Of a DNA stretch of 64,000 bases, positions 42,783 to 51,692 are shown piece after piece. The position numbers and the translations under genes are program-made. The notes beneath the pieces are model-generated. The model was not told the origin of the DNA. It did not search any database and saw only the letters and a list, made by a program, of their open reading frames with translations. Origin of the DNA: Escherichia coli. Lineage in GTDB: Bacteria > Pseudomonadota > Gammaproteobacteria > Enterobacterales > Enterobacteriaceae. How positions within the stretch are numbered: position 1 is the first letter of the stretch; every line of letters starts with the position of its first letter. Location of the stretch: NCBI RefSeq assembly GCF_011881725.1, contig NZ_JAATUR010000002.1, positions 1-64,000 of the forward strand, written 5' to 3'.

Positions 42783-42816
42783 ATAAAAATGCCAGCCGAT
42801 CGGGCTGGCATTTTGC
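42783..42816. terminator. Bidirectional terminator macB/cspD
   Basis: AAAAATGCCAGCC then GATC then GGCTGGCATTTT: A-run, perfect GC stem, T-run, working in both directions. Confidence 0.9.
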
Positions 42817-42846
42817 CTGTAGGATGTACACAATGAGACAGAAGAG

Positions 42847-43071
42847 CTATGCGACTGCTGCTTCTACTTCGACGGGCACAATAACACTGGCGTGATTGCC
42901 TTTTGGTCCCTGGTGGACATCAAACTGAACAGATTGTCCAGCTTTTAGCGTTCTGTAACCATCCATCTGAATGGTGGAGTAATGAGCGAAAATATCTTCG
43001 CCGCCGCCTTCGGGGCAGATGAAACCAAACCCTTTGGCATTGTTGAACCACTTAACAGTACCCTTTTCCAT
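42847..43071 (-). CDS. cspD: Stationary-phase cold-shock-like protein CspD
   Basis: A 74-residue OB-fold protein. RNP1 is KGFGFICPE and RNP2 DIFAHYST. CspD is not cold induced; it binds single-stranded DNA and inhibits replication in stationary phase and persisters. Start at 43071 (MEKGTVKWFNN); the ten upstream codons are not part of the fold. Confidence 0.96.
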   Translation of the reverse strand: MEKGTVKWFNNAKGFGFICPEGGGEDIFAHYSTIQMDGYRTLKAGQSVQFDVHQGPKGNHASVIVPVEVEAAVA

Positions 43072-43393
43072 GCTTCGACATCCTTCGCAAATCTTATACA
43101 AGTAAGATGGAATAAACCGGGGTCAGAGAGGGGGCTGTTCAAAACCTCGCCAACTCTAGAAATACAATTTAGAGAATTAGGGCGAGCCGTCAAGCATTTG
43201 ACAGGGGCCAGGGGGGAGGTATGAATCAAAAATTTGAAGCAGTTAACGCTATTGCCAGGAATGTGACAGATGTCGCTGATGCCAACGATAGATGATAGTT
43301 ATCTATCATGTGGAGTAGATTGATAAGGCAAATAAGCTCTTGTCAGCGGCAGAGCGTTCTGCCGATAACCGTAACCGAAGATGATAACTGACA
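43072..43393. promoter_or_regulatory. cspD-clpS divergent intergenic region
   Basis: 322 bases, divergent, so it carries both promoters. A perfect 7-bp inverted repeat ATGATAG-TTAT-CTATCAT lies at 43292-43309, about 85 bases before the clpS start. It has no T-run and could be an operator or leader hairpin. Nothing else distinct is seen. Confidence 0.55.
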
Positions 43394-43714
43394 ATGGGTA
43401 AAACGAACGACTGGCTGGACTTTGATCAACTGGCGGAAGAAAAAGTTCGCGACGCGCTAAAACCGCCATCTATGTATAAAGTGATATTAGTCAATGATGA
43501 TTACACTCCGATGGAGTTTGTTATTGACGTGTTACAAAAATTCTTTTCTTATGATGTAGAACGTGCAACGCAATTGATGCTCGCTGTTCACTACCAGGGG
43601 AAGGCCATTTGCGGAGTCTTTACCGCCGAGGTTGCAGAAACCAAAGTGGCGATGGTGAACAAGTACGCAAGGGAGAACGAGCATCCATTACTGTGTACGC
43701 TGGAAAAAGCCTGA
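43394..43714 (+). CDS. clpS: ClpAP adaptor ClpS
   Basis: A 106-residue N-degron recognin: it binds proteins with N-terminal Leu, Phe, Tyr or Trp and hands them to ClpA. The binding pocket region [22 protein letters not shown] (residues 34-56) and [13 protein letters not shown] are conserved; a flexible N-terminal tail precedes. It is 30 bases upstream of clpA. Confidence 0.97.
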
Positions 43715-43744
43715 ATGCAGGCATAAAAATTGGGGGAGGTGCCT

Positions 43745-46021
43745 ATGCTCAATCAAGAACTGGAACTCAGTTTAAATATGGCTTTCGCCAGAGCGCGCGA
43801 GCACCGTCATGAATTTATGACCGTCGAGCACTTGTTACTGGCATTGCTCAGTAACCCATCAGCTCGGGAGGCGCTGGAAGCGTGTTCCGTGGACCTGGTT
43901 GCGCTTCGTCAGGAACTGGAAGCTTTTATTGAACAAACCACACCTGTTCTGCCCGCCAGTGAAGAGGAGCGCGACACGCAGCCGACCTTGAGTTTTCAGC
44001 GTGTATTGCAGCGTGCGGTCTTCCATGTTCAGTCCTCCGGTCGCAGTGAGGTTACCGGTGCGAATGTTCTGGTCGCTATCTTTAGCGAACAGGAGTCGCA
44101 GGCAGCGTATCTGTTGCGCAAACATGAAGTCAGCCGTCTTGATGTGGTGAACTTTATTTCTCATGGCACGCGTAAAGACGAGCCGACACAGTCTTCAGAT
44201 CCTGGGAACCAGCCAAGCAGTGAAGAACAAGCTGGTGGGGAGGAACGTATGGAGAATTTCACGACTAATCTGAATCAGCTTGCTCGCGTGGGCGGAATTG
44301 ACCCACTGATTGGTCGTGAGAAGGAACTGGAGCGTGCTATTCAGGTTCTTTGCCGTCGCCGTAAAAACAACCCGCTGCTGGTTGGGGAGTCTGGCGTCGG
44401 TAAAACCGCGATTGCTGAAGGCCTTGCATGGCGAATTGTTCAGGGCGATGTGCCGGAAATAATGGCTGACTGTACGATTTACTCTCTCGATATCGGTTCC
44501 CTGTTAGCAGGCACCAAATATCGCGGTGACTTTGAAAAACGGTTTAAAGCGTTGCTCAAACAGCTGGAGCAGGATACTAACAGCATCCTGTTTATCGATG
44601 AGATCCATACCATTATCGGTGCGGGCGCAGCATCTGGTGGCCAGGTGGATGCGGCTAACCTGATCAAACCGTTGCTCTCCAGCGGTAAAATTCGCGTGAT
44701 TGGATCGACAACGTATCAGGAGTTCAGCAACATTTTCGAGAAAGACCGTGCACTGGCGCGTCGCTTTCAGAAGATCGATATTACTGAACCGTCGATCGAA
44801 GAAACTGTTCAAATCATTAATGGCCTGAAACCGAAGTACGAAGCGCACCACGATGTGCGTTATACCGCGAAAGCGGTGCGTGCCGCGGTGGAGCTGGCGG
44901 TGAAATACATTAACGATCGTCATCTGCCGGACAAAGCGATTGACGTTATTGACGAAGCGGGCGCTCGCGCACGTTTGATGCCGATAAGCAAGCGCAAGAA
45001 AACGGTCAATGTGGCGGATATTGAATCCGTAGTGGCCCGTATCGCGCGTATTCCAGAGAAGAGCGTTTCTCAGAGCGATCGCGATACCCTGAAAAACCTC
45101 GGCGATCGCCTGAAAATGCTGGTCTTCGGTCAGGATAAAGCCATTGAAGCGCTTACCGAGGCCATCAAGATGGCACGTGCGGGTTTAGGTCACGAACATA
45201 AACCGGTTGGATCATTCCTGTTTGCTGGTCCTACTGGGGTCGGGAAAACCGAGGTGACGGTACAGCTTTCCAAAGCCCTGGGCATTGAGCTTCTGCGCTT
45301 TGATATGTCCGAGTATATGGAGCGTCATACCGTCAGTCGTTTGATTGGCGCGCCTCCGGGATACGTTGGTTTTGATCAGGGTGGTCTGTTGACCGATGCG
45401 GTAATCAAGCATCCGCACGCTGTGCTACTGCTGGACGAAATTGAGAAAGCACATCCGGACGTGTTCAACATTCTGCTGCAGGTGATGGATAACGGTACGC
45501 TGACCGATAACAACGGACGCAAAGCAGACTTCCGTAACGTGGTGCTGGTGATGACCACCAACGCAGGGGTCCGTGAAACCGAGCGTAAATCCATTGGTCT
45601 TATCCACCAGGATAACAGCACCGATGCGATGGAAGAGATCAAGAAGATCTTCACGCCGGAGTTTCGTAACCGTCTCGACAACATTATCTGGTTCGCTCAT
45701 CTCTCTACTGATGTGATCCATCAGGTGGTGGATAAATTCATCGTCGAGTTGCAGGTACAGCTGGATCAGAAAGGTGTTTCTCTGGAAGTGAGCCAGGAAG
45801 CGCGTAACTGGCTGGCCGAGAAAGGTTACGACCGGGCGATGGGCGCACGTCCGATGGCACGTGTGATTCAGGACAACCTGAAAAAACCGCTCGCTAACGA
45901 ATTGCTGTTTGGTTCGCTGGTGGATGGTGGCCAGGTGACCGTTGCGCTGGATAAAGAGAAAAATGAGCTGGTCTATGGGTTCCAGAGTGCACAAAAGCAT
46001 AAACCGGAAGCCGCACATTAA
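43745..46021 (+). CDS. clpA: ATP-dependent Clp protease ATPase subunit ClpA
   Basis: A 758-residue unfoldase for ClpP. Clp_N double repeat at residues 1-142, D1 AAA+ with Walker A GESGVGKT and Walker [10 protein letters not shown]2 AAA+ with GPTGVGKT and LLLDEIEK, and a ClpP-docking loop later in D2. Met169 (MENFTTN, ATG at 44249) is the known internal start that yields a shorter ClpA lacking the N-domain; it is preceded by GAGGAACGT. The gene ends at an intrinsic terminator, after which the CRISPR locus begins. Confidence 0.97.
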   Translation: MLNQELELSLNMAFARAREHRHEFMTVEHLLLALLSNPSAREALEACSVDLVALRQELEAFIEQTTPVLPASEEERDTQPTLSFQRVLQRAVFHVQSSGRSEVTGANVLVAIFSEQESQAAYLLRKHEVSRLDVVNFISHGTRKDEPTQSSDPGNQPSSEEQAGGEERMENFTTNLNQLARVGGIDPLIGREKELERAIQVLCRRRKNNPLLVGESGVGKTAIAEGLAWRIVQGDVPEIMADCTIYSLDIGSLLAGTKYRGDFEKRFKALLKQLEQDTNSILFIDEIHTIIGAGAASGGQVDAANLIKPLLSSGKIRVIGSTTYQEFSNIFEKDRALARRFQKIDITEPSIEETVQIINGLKPKYEAHHDVRYTAKAVRAAVELAVKYINDRHLPDKAIDVIDEAGARARLMPISKRKKTVNVADIESVVARIARIPEKSVSQSDRDTLKNLGDRLKMLVFGQDKAIEALTEAIKMARAGLGHEHKPVGSFLFAGPTGVGKTEVTVQLSKALGIELLRFDMSEYMERHTVSRLIGAPPGYVGFDQGGLLTDAVIKHPHAVLLLDEIEKAHPDVFNILLQVMDNGTLTDNNGRKADFRNVVLVMTTNAGVRETERKSIGLIHQDNSTDAMEEIKKIFTPEFRNRLDNIIWFAHLSTDVIHQVVDKFIVELQVQLDQKGVSLEVSQEARNWLAEKGYDRAMGARPMARVIQDNLKKPLANELLFGSLVDGGQVTVALDKEKNELVYGFQSAQKHKPEAAH

Positions 46022-46043
46022 TCGAATTGTTAGGTAAGTTGAT

Positions 46044-46080
46044 GAAGTCCGTAATCTCGTCAGGGGTTACGGACTTTTTA
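46044..46080 (+). terminator. Terminator of clpA
   Basis: AAGTCCGTAA pairs with TTACGGACTT, followed by TTTA. It isolates clpA from the CRISPR leader. Confidence 0.9.
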
Positions 46081-46081
46081 T

Positions 46082-46233
46082 TTATGGGATGGAGGATTTC
46101 AGCCCCTTTTTTTGATGATGATGGTAACTTATTGATAATTAATGCTGCTGGAAAGTAAGGATAAAAAAGGGTGGTGGTAGGAAAATTAGATGGTTTTGCT
46201 TTATTAACAACGGGCTAAACGTGTAGTATTTGA
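46082..46233 (+). promoter_or_regulatory. Leader of CRISPR array 1
   Basis: AT-rich, non-coding 152 bases between the clpA terminator and the first repeat. Position and AT content fit an I-F leader carrying the pre-crRNA promoter and integration signals. I cannot assign the -10/-35 with confidence, and no perfect IHF consensus is seen. Confidence 0.65.
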
Positions 46234-47092
46234 GTTCACTGCCGTACAGGCAGCTTAGAAAAATAAAACACCCTGACAATAACGCCTAAAATAAGTTCAC
46301 TGCCGTACAGGCAGCTTAGAAAACCATGTTTGGCGGTAAATTCCTCGGAATTCCGGGTTCACTGCCGTACAGGCAGCTTAGAAAAGCAAGATGACGCTGC
46401 CAGAAGCCTCCGATACGTTCACTGCCGTACAGGCAGCTTAGAAAAGTACGGGTAGGATATTTTGCGGGCACCACTCGTTCACTGCCGTACAGGCAGCTTA
46501 GAAACGAACGCGGTCATGCGGTATGCGCCGACAATCCGTTCACTGCCGTACAGGCAGCTTAGAAAAAAATGCAGTATCAAATAAGCAACGGTGAATTAAG
46601 TTCACTGCCGTACAGGCAGCTTAGAAAAGATCGATGGACGCCGGGCCGCGCAACAGCAGGTTCACTGCCGTACAGGCAGCTTAGAAATCCGGCGTTGCTA
46701 AATCCTGCCAGTTGTCTGATGTTCACTGCCGTACAGGCAGCTTAGAAAAGGTGCCCTGTCGTTTGAAGCAATCAGCATCGGTTCACTGCCGTACAGGCAG
46801 CTTAGAAACGCGCGTCTTTGATCATGCTGCTGCTAATTCCGTTCACTGCCGTACAGGCAGCTTAGAAATGAATTTCCATCACGCCCCGTCGTCGGTTTGG
46901 TTCACTGCCGTACAGGCAGCTTAGAAAAGGACGCACCGGGAGGAGATCCCAATGTACCGGTTCACTGCCGTACAGGCAGCTTAGAAACAGCTCAGGATTA
47001 ATAACAACCCGCAAACAAAGTTCACTGCCGTACAGGCAGCTTAGAAAGGCAGCGATATGTTCGACGGGTTAAGCGATATGTTCACTGCCGTA
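46234..47092 (+). CRISPR. Type I-F CRISPR array 1 (14 repeats plus a cut 15th)
   Basis: 28-bp repeats beginning GTTCACTGCCGTACAGGCAG and ending CTTAGAAA, in crRNA orientation on the plus strand, start at 46234, 46295, 46357, 46417, 46477, 46538, 46600, 46660, 46721, 46781, 46841, 46900, 46960 and 47020. The 15th starts at 47080 and stops after 13 bases. The stem is CTGCC/GGCAG with loop GTACA, the Csy4 (Cas6f) substrate type, and CTTAGAAA is the 5' handle. The 14 spacers are 31-34 nt, mostly 32. All full repeats are identical. The array is truncated at its leader-distal end by the deletion that also removed cas1. Confidence 0.98.
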
Positions 47093-49125
47093 AAGCCTGG
47101 GATGTGGCGCGAGCGTTACGTGAACGAAGCCGGGAAGAGGGATTTTTCGGCGTTAATATGGCCTCGACGGGGTGCGGTAAAACCTTTGCGAATGCCCGCA
47201 TTATGTATGCGCTTGCCGATGAGCGGGAAGGGTGTCGTTTTACCGTCGCGCTGGGATTGCGCACGCTGACTTTGCAAACCGGCGATGCTCTGCGCAGTCG
47301 GCTTGGACTCGGTGAGGATGAACTTGCGGTACTGATTGGTTCGGCGGCGGTTAAACAGCTATGGCAGCAGGAAAGAATAGACAATGATTGCGGAAGTGCT
47401 TCGCAAGAGTCGCCGGCAGAGGAACAACAGTTCGTTAAGTACGAAGGCAGCCTGCATACCGGGGCGCTGGAAAAATGGTTGAAGGATGACAACAAACTAA
47501 AGGAGTTAATAAGCGCACCGATTCTGGTCGCGACGATTGATCATCTTATTTCCGCGACCGAAGGTGTACGAGGCGGAAAACAGCTTCCGGCAATGTTGCG
47601 TCTGTTAACCAGCGATTTAGTACTCGACGAACCTGATGACTTTGATATTGCCGATCTTCATGCGGTATGTCGTTTGATGAACTGGGCCGGGATGCTGGGT
47701 ACGCGGGTATTACTGTCTTCCGCGACGTTGCCGCCAGGGCTGATTCAGGCGCTGTTCGCGGCTTATCTTGCCGGGCGTAAAATGTGGCAGGCGTCTTGTG
47801 GTACGAACGGCAGGCCCGTCAATATCTGCTGTGCCTGGTTTGATGAAAAAGATGCTGATGCCACGCAAATTAGCGATGGCGCGGCGTTTCGCGATGCGCA
47901 TACAAAGTTTGTTGCCAGGCGGGCGTTAATGCTGGCTGAAAAAGAGCGGCTGCACTTTGGGCGGATTGCCTCGATTTCATCTGCATCAAACACGATACAG
48001 GACGTTACAGATAGTGTGGCTCAGACGGTGCATACACAAATGCTGAAGTTGCATCAGGCGCATCGCCAGCAACACGAAAGCGGTAAAACCGTTTCGCTGG
48101 GTCTGGTGCGTTTTGCCAATATCAATCCACTGGTCGCAGTGACCAAAGCCCTGATCGCCATTCCTTCACCAGAAGATGTCTGCATTCATTATTGTGTTTA
48201 CCATTCCCGACATCCGCTGGCGGTACGTTCAGAAATTGAGACGCGGTTGGACCGCGCGTTTACCCGCCATAATGAGGATGATTTCTGGAACAACCCAGAT
48301 ATTGCTGAGGCTATAGATAAAAGTCCGGAATCACACCATCTTTTTGTGGTACTGGGTACATCAGTAATAGAAGTAGGGCGTGACTGGGATGCGGACTGGG
48401 GAATTATTGAACCCAGTTCCATGCGTTCAATTATTCAATTTGCCGGACGTATTCAGCGCCATCGCAGAAATGTGCCGACCAGTGAGAACCTTGTTATTTT
48501 GCGAAGCAATATCAAAGCATTGCAGAAAAAAGCCCCCGCGTTTTGTAAACCAGGTTTCGAAACAAAAGAACGCTTGTTGAACAGCCACGATATTTGCGAA
48601 CTGATACCGATTGCGGACTACCGGACGATTAACGCGCTGCCACGGATCCTGCCGGCTAATAATGACAACAAACTGGCGGAACTTGAGCATAGTCGTTTAT
48701 CTGCCGAATTGATGAGCAGTAAAAGCAAACATGTGGTGGCGGCGCAATGGTGGCGAGCACCGCTAAGCTGGAATGGCTGGATGCAACGCCAGACGCCATT
48801 TCGATATTCCCCTTTGTCGGAGGCGGTGTTTTTTCTGCATATGGATGATGAAGAAAGCGAAGTGCGTTTCTATTCCCGCACGGGCGACAACGAGCGTAAA
48901 GAGCAGGGGATTTTCAGGCGAGAAGAGGTGAGATGTGCCAGCGGCGTCGCGTGCTGGGGCGTAATGGATTACCAACACGTTTTGTTGGATTTAGCTGAAA
49001 AGCAACGTTGTGAGATACAGCGTGTTGGGGAAAAGTTTGCGGAAGTGAGAGTGCCGGTCAGTGAAGACGATGCGATCGATGACTGGCGTTATCACCCCTG
49101 GTTAGGGGTGTTTCGTAACCTGTGA
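47092..49125 (+). pseudogene. cas3: cas2-3 remnant: helicase part only, Cas2 and HD domains deleted
   Basis: Type I-F Cas3 is normally a Cas2-HD-helicase fusion of about 1,050-1,100 residues. Here homologous sequence begins at KAWDVARALRERSREEGFFG, directly after a broken CRISPR repeat, and about 677 residues remain. The helicase is complete from motif I (MASTGCGKT) through a DExD-type LDEPDDFD, SSAT (motif III), and QFAGRIQRHR (motif VI), then the C-terminal domain. Upstream the frame runs into repeat sequence and meets a stop at 47002. The first possible starts are GTG at 47104 without a good RBS, and an ATG at 47158 just before motif I. No cas1 is present. Product, if made, cannot cut DNA. 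Confidence 0.93.
47454..47486 (-). other. Protospacer inside cas3 matched by array 2 spacer 5
   Basis: The minus strand here reads TCCTTCAACCATTTTTCCAG and on to GGTATGC: 33 bases identical to the last spacer of array 2 (54076-54108), compared base by base. The two bases on the PAM side are CA, not the CC expected for type I-F; a CC occurs at spacer positions 2-3. Confidence 0.97.
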
Positions 49126-49128
49126 TGG

Positions 49129-49207
49129 GGCGCTGGCTGCCTGTACGGCAGTTTACAAGTCCGTATCCGGAGATATCTCTATTTCTAAGCTGCCAATGGC
49201 AGTGTGC
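49129..49207 (-). ncRNA. Antisense mini-CRISPR, candidate CreR-type cas-regulating RNA
   Basis: On the minus strand, a 26-base degenerate repeat (49182-49207, stem CTGCC-ATT-GGCAG, intact 3' handle CTTAGAAA) is followed by a 25-base guide (49157-49181, starting TAGAGATATCTCC) and a second repeat (49129-49156) with perfect core ACTGCCGTACAGGCAGC but lost handle. This is the layout of one crRNA: handle, guide, 3' hairpin. It lies between cas3 and csy1, opposite in direction to both arrays and the cas genes. The guide partly matches the csy1 promoter region. Published CreRs of other CRISPR types are built this way; for I-F this is my inference. Confidence 0.85.
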
Positions 49208-49209
49208 GA

Positions 49210-49238
49210 ATGTTAATTTCTAAACTATTGTGTTGCAA
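49210..49238 (-). promoter_or_regulatory. Promoter-like sequence for the mini-CRISPR RNA
   Basis: Minus strand: -35 TTGCAA (49233-49238), 17-bp spacer, -10 TAACAT (49210-49215). Predicted start near 49203-49204, at the first base of the mini-repeat hairpin. This tight placement supports a dedicated short RNA. Confidence 0.65.
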
Positions 49239-49264
49239 ATAATTTATGCATGGTAGTATCACTT

Positions 49265-49313
49265 TTGGTTATTACATTGGGTTTGGCTAGATTAAAACGT
49301 AGATACCTCTAGG
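49265..49313 (+). promoter_or_regulatory. Putative csy1 promoter with embedded mini-CRISPR target
   Basis: Two overlapping sigma-70-like pairs: TTGGTT(49265)-17-TAGATT(49288), and TTGGGT(49277)-17-TAGATA(49300). On the minus strand 49313-49298 reads CC then TAGAGGTATCTACG. The mini-CRISPR guide starts TAGAGATATCTCCG, so the target has the correct I-F PAM (CC) and matches guide positions 1-5, 7-11, 13 and 14; only positions 6 and 12 differ. The rest of the 329-base gap (49314-49454) is a long csy1 leader with no other feature than the RBS AAGGAG. Confidence 0.75.
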
Positions 49314-49454
49314 TGAACTATCCATGATGATCGCCACAGGTGTTGTCCCTTTTACTGTGTGTGTCGTTGTACTGAAGCCTGGTTGGGCTACGGAGATTTT
49401 TCAGTGAAGTCAGGGAGCAACTTCAATTTGATGGATTAACGAAAAGGAGCCGAG

Positions 49455-50762
49455 ATGGAAGAAGCGGCGCTAATACAATTTATCACTGACTACATCGCTG
49501 CGCGAAGGCAACCCAAAATCGATACCTTTGAAAAAGAAGCAGCAAAGCGACTGGAGCAGGGCGAGGACGCCAGCGTCATCGCTCAGGAGCGGCAGGAACT
49601 CGAAGCTTGTTACCAGCCTCGTAACTGGTTAACGGATGCGGCGAAGCGTGTTCGTTCTATAAGGATAATCTCCCACGGGGCAAAATATAGTAATGGTGAC
49701 TCCAAAGCATATGGGCGTTATTTGGAGAAATTCGTCAGCGAGGGATATTTAAATACAGCATCACTGGAAATTATTACAAAGGATGCTGAAGGCAACGCAG
49801 CCGTTTTTGATGTTGCAAAACTACTGCTAATGGAAATCAACGGTGATTCATTACTCGCCAGCTTAAAACGTGGTGATTATCAATCATTAAATGCTTTTGC
49901 GTTGAATGAAGAACAATTCAAACAATGGGTTAAGTACTTTAGTGAAGCGTATATTCCTGAGTGGATAAAAGCTCATAAATTATCGAAACAAATCTATTTC
50001 CCTGTAGATGATGGCTATCACCTGTTATGCCCACTGTTTTCCAGTTCGCTGGCGCAGGCGATGCATGAAAAGCTAACTGCCGTACGCTTTAGTGAGGAAT
50101 CGAAAGCCATTCGCGAAGCTCGTAAAGCAGGTAAATGGCACTCACAGCCAGATATTCGTTTCCCGAATCTTGCGGAAATGCATTTCGGCGGCACAAAACC
50201 GCAAAATATTTCTCTGCTCAATAGTGTGCGTGGTGGTCGTGTCTGGCTATTGCCATCAATGCCGCCTACCTGGGCGACGCTGGATCGCGCACCACAAAAC
50301 ATGCGCAGTATTTTTGCCTTAAGCGGCGATTTCAATCGGGCGGCTTCGGGCATCATAGCCCGGATGACTTATCTGCTGAAGGTTGACATTAACAATGTTC
50401 ATATCCGTACTGCGCGGGCGAAATATATTGACGAGTTAATTGATCTGCTGTTCATGCAGGCATCCTCTTTTCAGCAAGAAAAGTGGCAGGGATGGTCAGC
50501 GCAATCACCAGATTTACCGCGCCATCAGCAGCTTTGGCTGGATCCCTGGCGAAGCCTGTCAGATGAAGCATTCAAACTGGAACGTGAGAAAAACGACTGG
50601 CAGGGGACGGTGGCCGATGATTTTGCGCGCTGGCTAAACTATCGCCTGAAAAAATCCAGTTTCGACGTGGGCGCTGTTGAGCAAAGAGAATGGCGAAGCC
50701 AGTCTCTGTTCGCTCAGCGGATGCGTGAAATGGAAGCTGTTTTGCAGGAGGCGCTGAAATGA
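49455..50762 (+). CDS. csy1: Type I-F Csy complex large subunit Csy1 (Cas8f)
   Basis: A 435-residue Cas8f, which with Cas5f caps the crRNA 5' handle and reads the PAM. Family-typical segments include the N-terminal FITDYIAARRQPKID, RIISHGAKYSNGDSKAYGRYLE and FGGTKPQNISLLNS (near residue 245). Length is as in Pseudomonas aeruginosa Csy1 (about 434). Good RBS AAGGAGCC. First gene of csy1-4; overlaps csy2 by ATGA. Frame intact. Confidence 0.95.
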   Translation: MEEAALIQFITDYIAARRQPKIDTFEKEAAKRLEQGEDASVIAQERQELEACYQPRNWLTDAAKRVRSIRIISHGAKYSNGDSKAYGRYLEKFVSEGYLNTASLEIITKDAEGNAAVFDVAKLLLMEINGDSLLASLKRGDYQSLNAFALNEEQFKQWVKYFSEAYIPEWIKAHKLSKQIYFPVDDGYHLLCPLFSSSLAQAMHEKLTAVRFSEESKAIREARKAGKWHSQPDIRFPNLAEMHFGGTKPQNISLLNSVRGGRVWLLPSMPPTWATLDRAPQNMRSIFALSGDFNRAASGIIARMTYLLKVDINNVHIRTARAKYIDELIDLLFMQASSFQQEKWQGWSAQSPDLPRHQQLWLDPWRSLSDEAFKLEREKNDWQGTVADDFARWLNYRLKKSSFDVGAVEQREWRSQSLFAQRMREMEAVLQEALK

Positions 50763-51682
50763 GTTATCTGCTCTTGTTACCCCATGTACGCATCGAAAAC
50801 GCTAATGCTGTCTCCGGGTTGACCTGGGGATTTCCGTCGATGACCCATTTTCTCGGTTATGTCCATGCGCTTTCTCGCAAAGTGGTGGATGAATTTGGCG
50901 TAAGTTTTGACGGTTGCGCGGTAGTCAGCCATGAACAACATATTCAGGCGTACAGCTCCGGGCGCGATTTTCAGTTTGCTCTCACCCGTAACCCACTAAC
51001 CAGAGAAGGTAAAACTGCTTCGTTCAATGAAGAAGGCCGCATGCGCCTGACGGTTTCTCTGCTGATTGAATGTAATGGCGAAATTACCAATGGTGAATAT
51101 GGCAGAAAAGCCCTTTGCGACCATCTGAAGATGCTCTGTCAGAGCCACAAACTGGCGGGCGGCAGCATTGTTGACATGCGAGAACCTCAGCTTTTTCATG
51201 CGCCTGAAGATGAAAAGCAACTGCGTAAAATCATCTGGCGTTTAATGCCTGGTTATGCGCTTTACGATCGCAGTGAATGGCTGACTGAACATCACCAACA
51301 ACATCCCGACATATCGTTGCTTGATGCCTGGCTTGATTTTGCTGCGATTAAATATCAGGCCGAATCTCCGGCAGAAGACAACAGCGCACAATGGGTATTC
51401 CTGCCGAAGCCAATGCCTGGTTTCCTGGTACCGTTAATGTGCGGCTACCAACGCATTTCTCCTGTTTACGCATCCGGTGAAGTTGAAAATGCTCGCGATA
51501 CGTCGACACCATTTGCCTTTGTCGAAGCAGTTTATGGCATTGGCGAATGGCGTGGATTACATCGTATTACTAGCTTGCAACCGCTGATGTGGCGTTACCG
51601 TACAACGGATACTGGTTACTATTGCTCGGCAATACCAGTCGTTGACGACCCTACTACTAATGAAGATGACGATACAGAATAA
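50759..51682 (+). CDS. csy2: Type I-F Csy complex subunit Csy2 (Cas5f)
   Basis: A 307-residue Cas5f (RAMP fold) that pairs with Csy1 at the 5' handle of the crRNA. The N-terminal [38 protein letters not shown] is strongly diagnostic, and [36 protein letters not shown] is the conserved C-terminal block. Slightly shorter than the P. aeruginosa protein but complete at both ends. Confidence 0.95.
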   Translation: MSYLLLLPHVRIENANAVSGLTWGFPSMTHFLGYVHALSRKVVDEFGVSFDGCAVVSHEQHIQAYSSGRDFQFALTRNPLTREGKTASFNEEGRMRLTVSLLIECNGEITNGEYGRKALCDHLKMLCQSHKLAGGSIVDMREPQLFHAPEDEKQLRKIIWRLMPGYALYDRSEWLTEHHQQHPDISLLDAWLDFAAIKYQAESPAEDNSAQWVFLPKPMPGFLVPLMCGYQRISPVYASGEVENARDTSTPFAFVEAVYGIGEWRGLHRITSLQPLMWRYRTTDTGYYCSAIPVVDDPTTNEDDDTE

Positions 51683-51692
51683 GGACATAATT

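Noticed and set aside
46712..46924. Open frame across CRISPR array 1 with repeated VHCRTGSLE peptide
   Set aside because: The 28-bp repeat has no stop in this frame, so a frame opens by chance; the repeated peptide is just the translated repeat. No RBS.
49137..49207. Repeat fragments in the cas3-csy1 gap as mere remnants of a former array
   Set aside because: Opposite orientation to both arrays, retained stem and handle, a promoter at the right place and a PAM-flanked target argue for function, although this is not proven.
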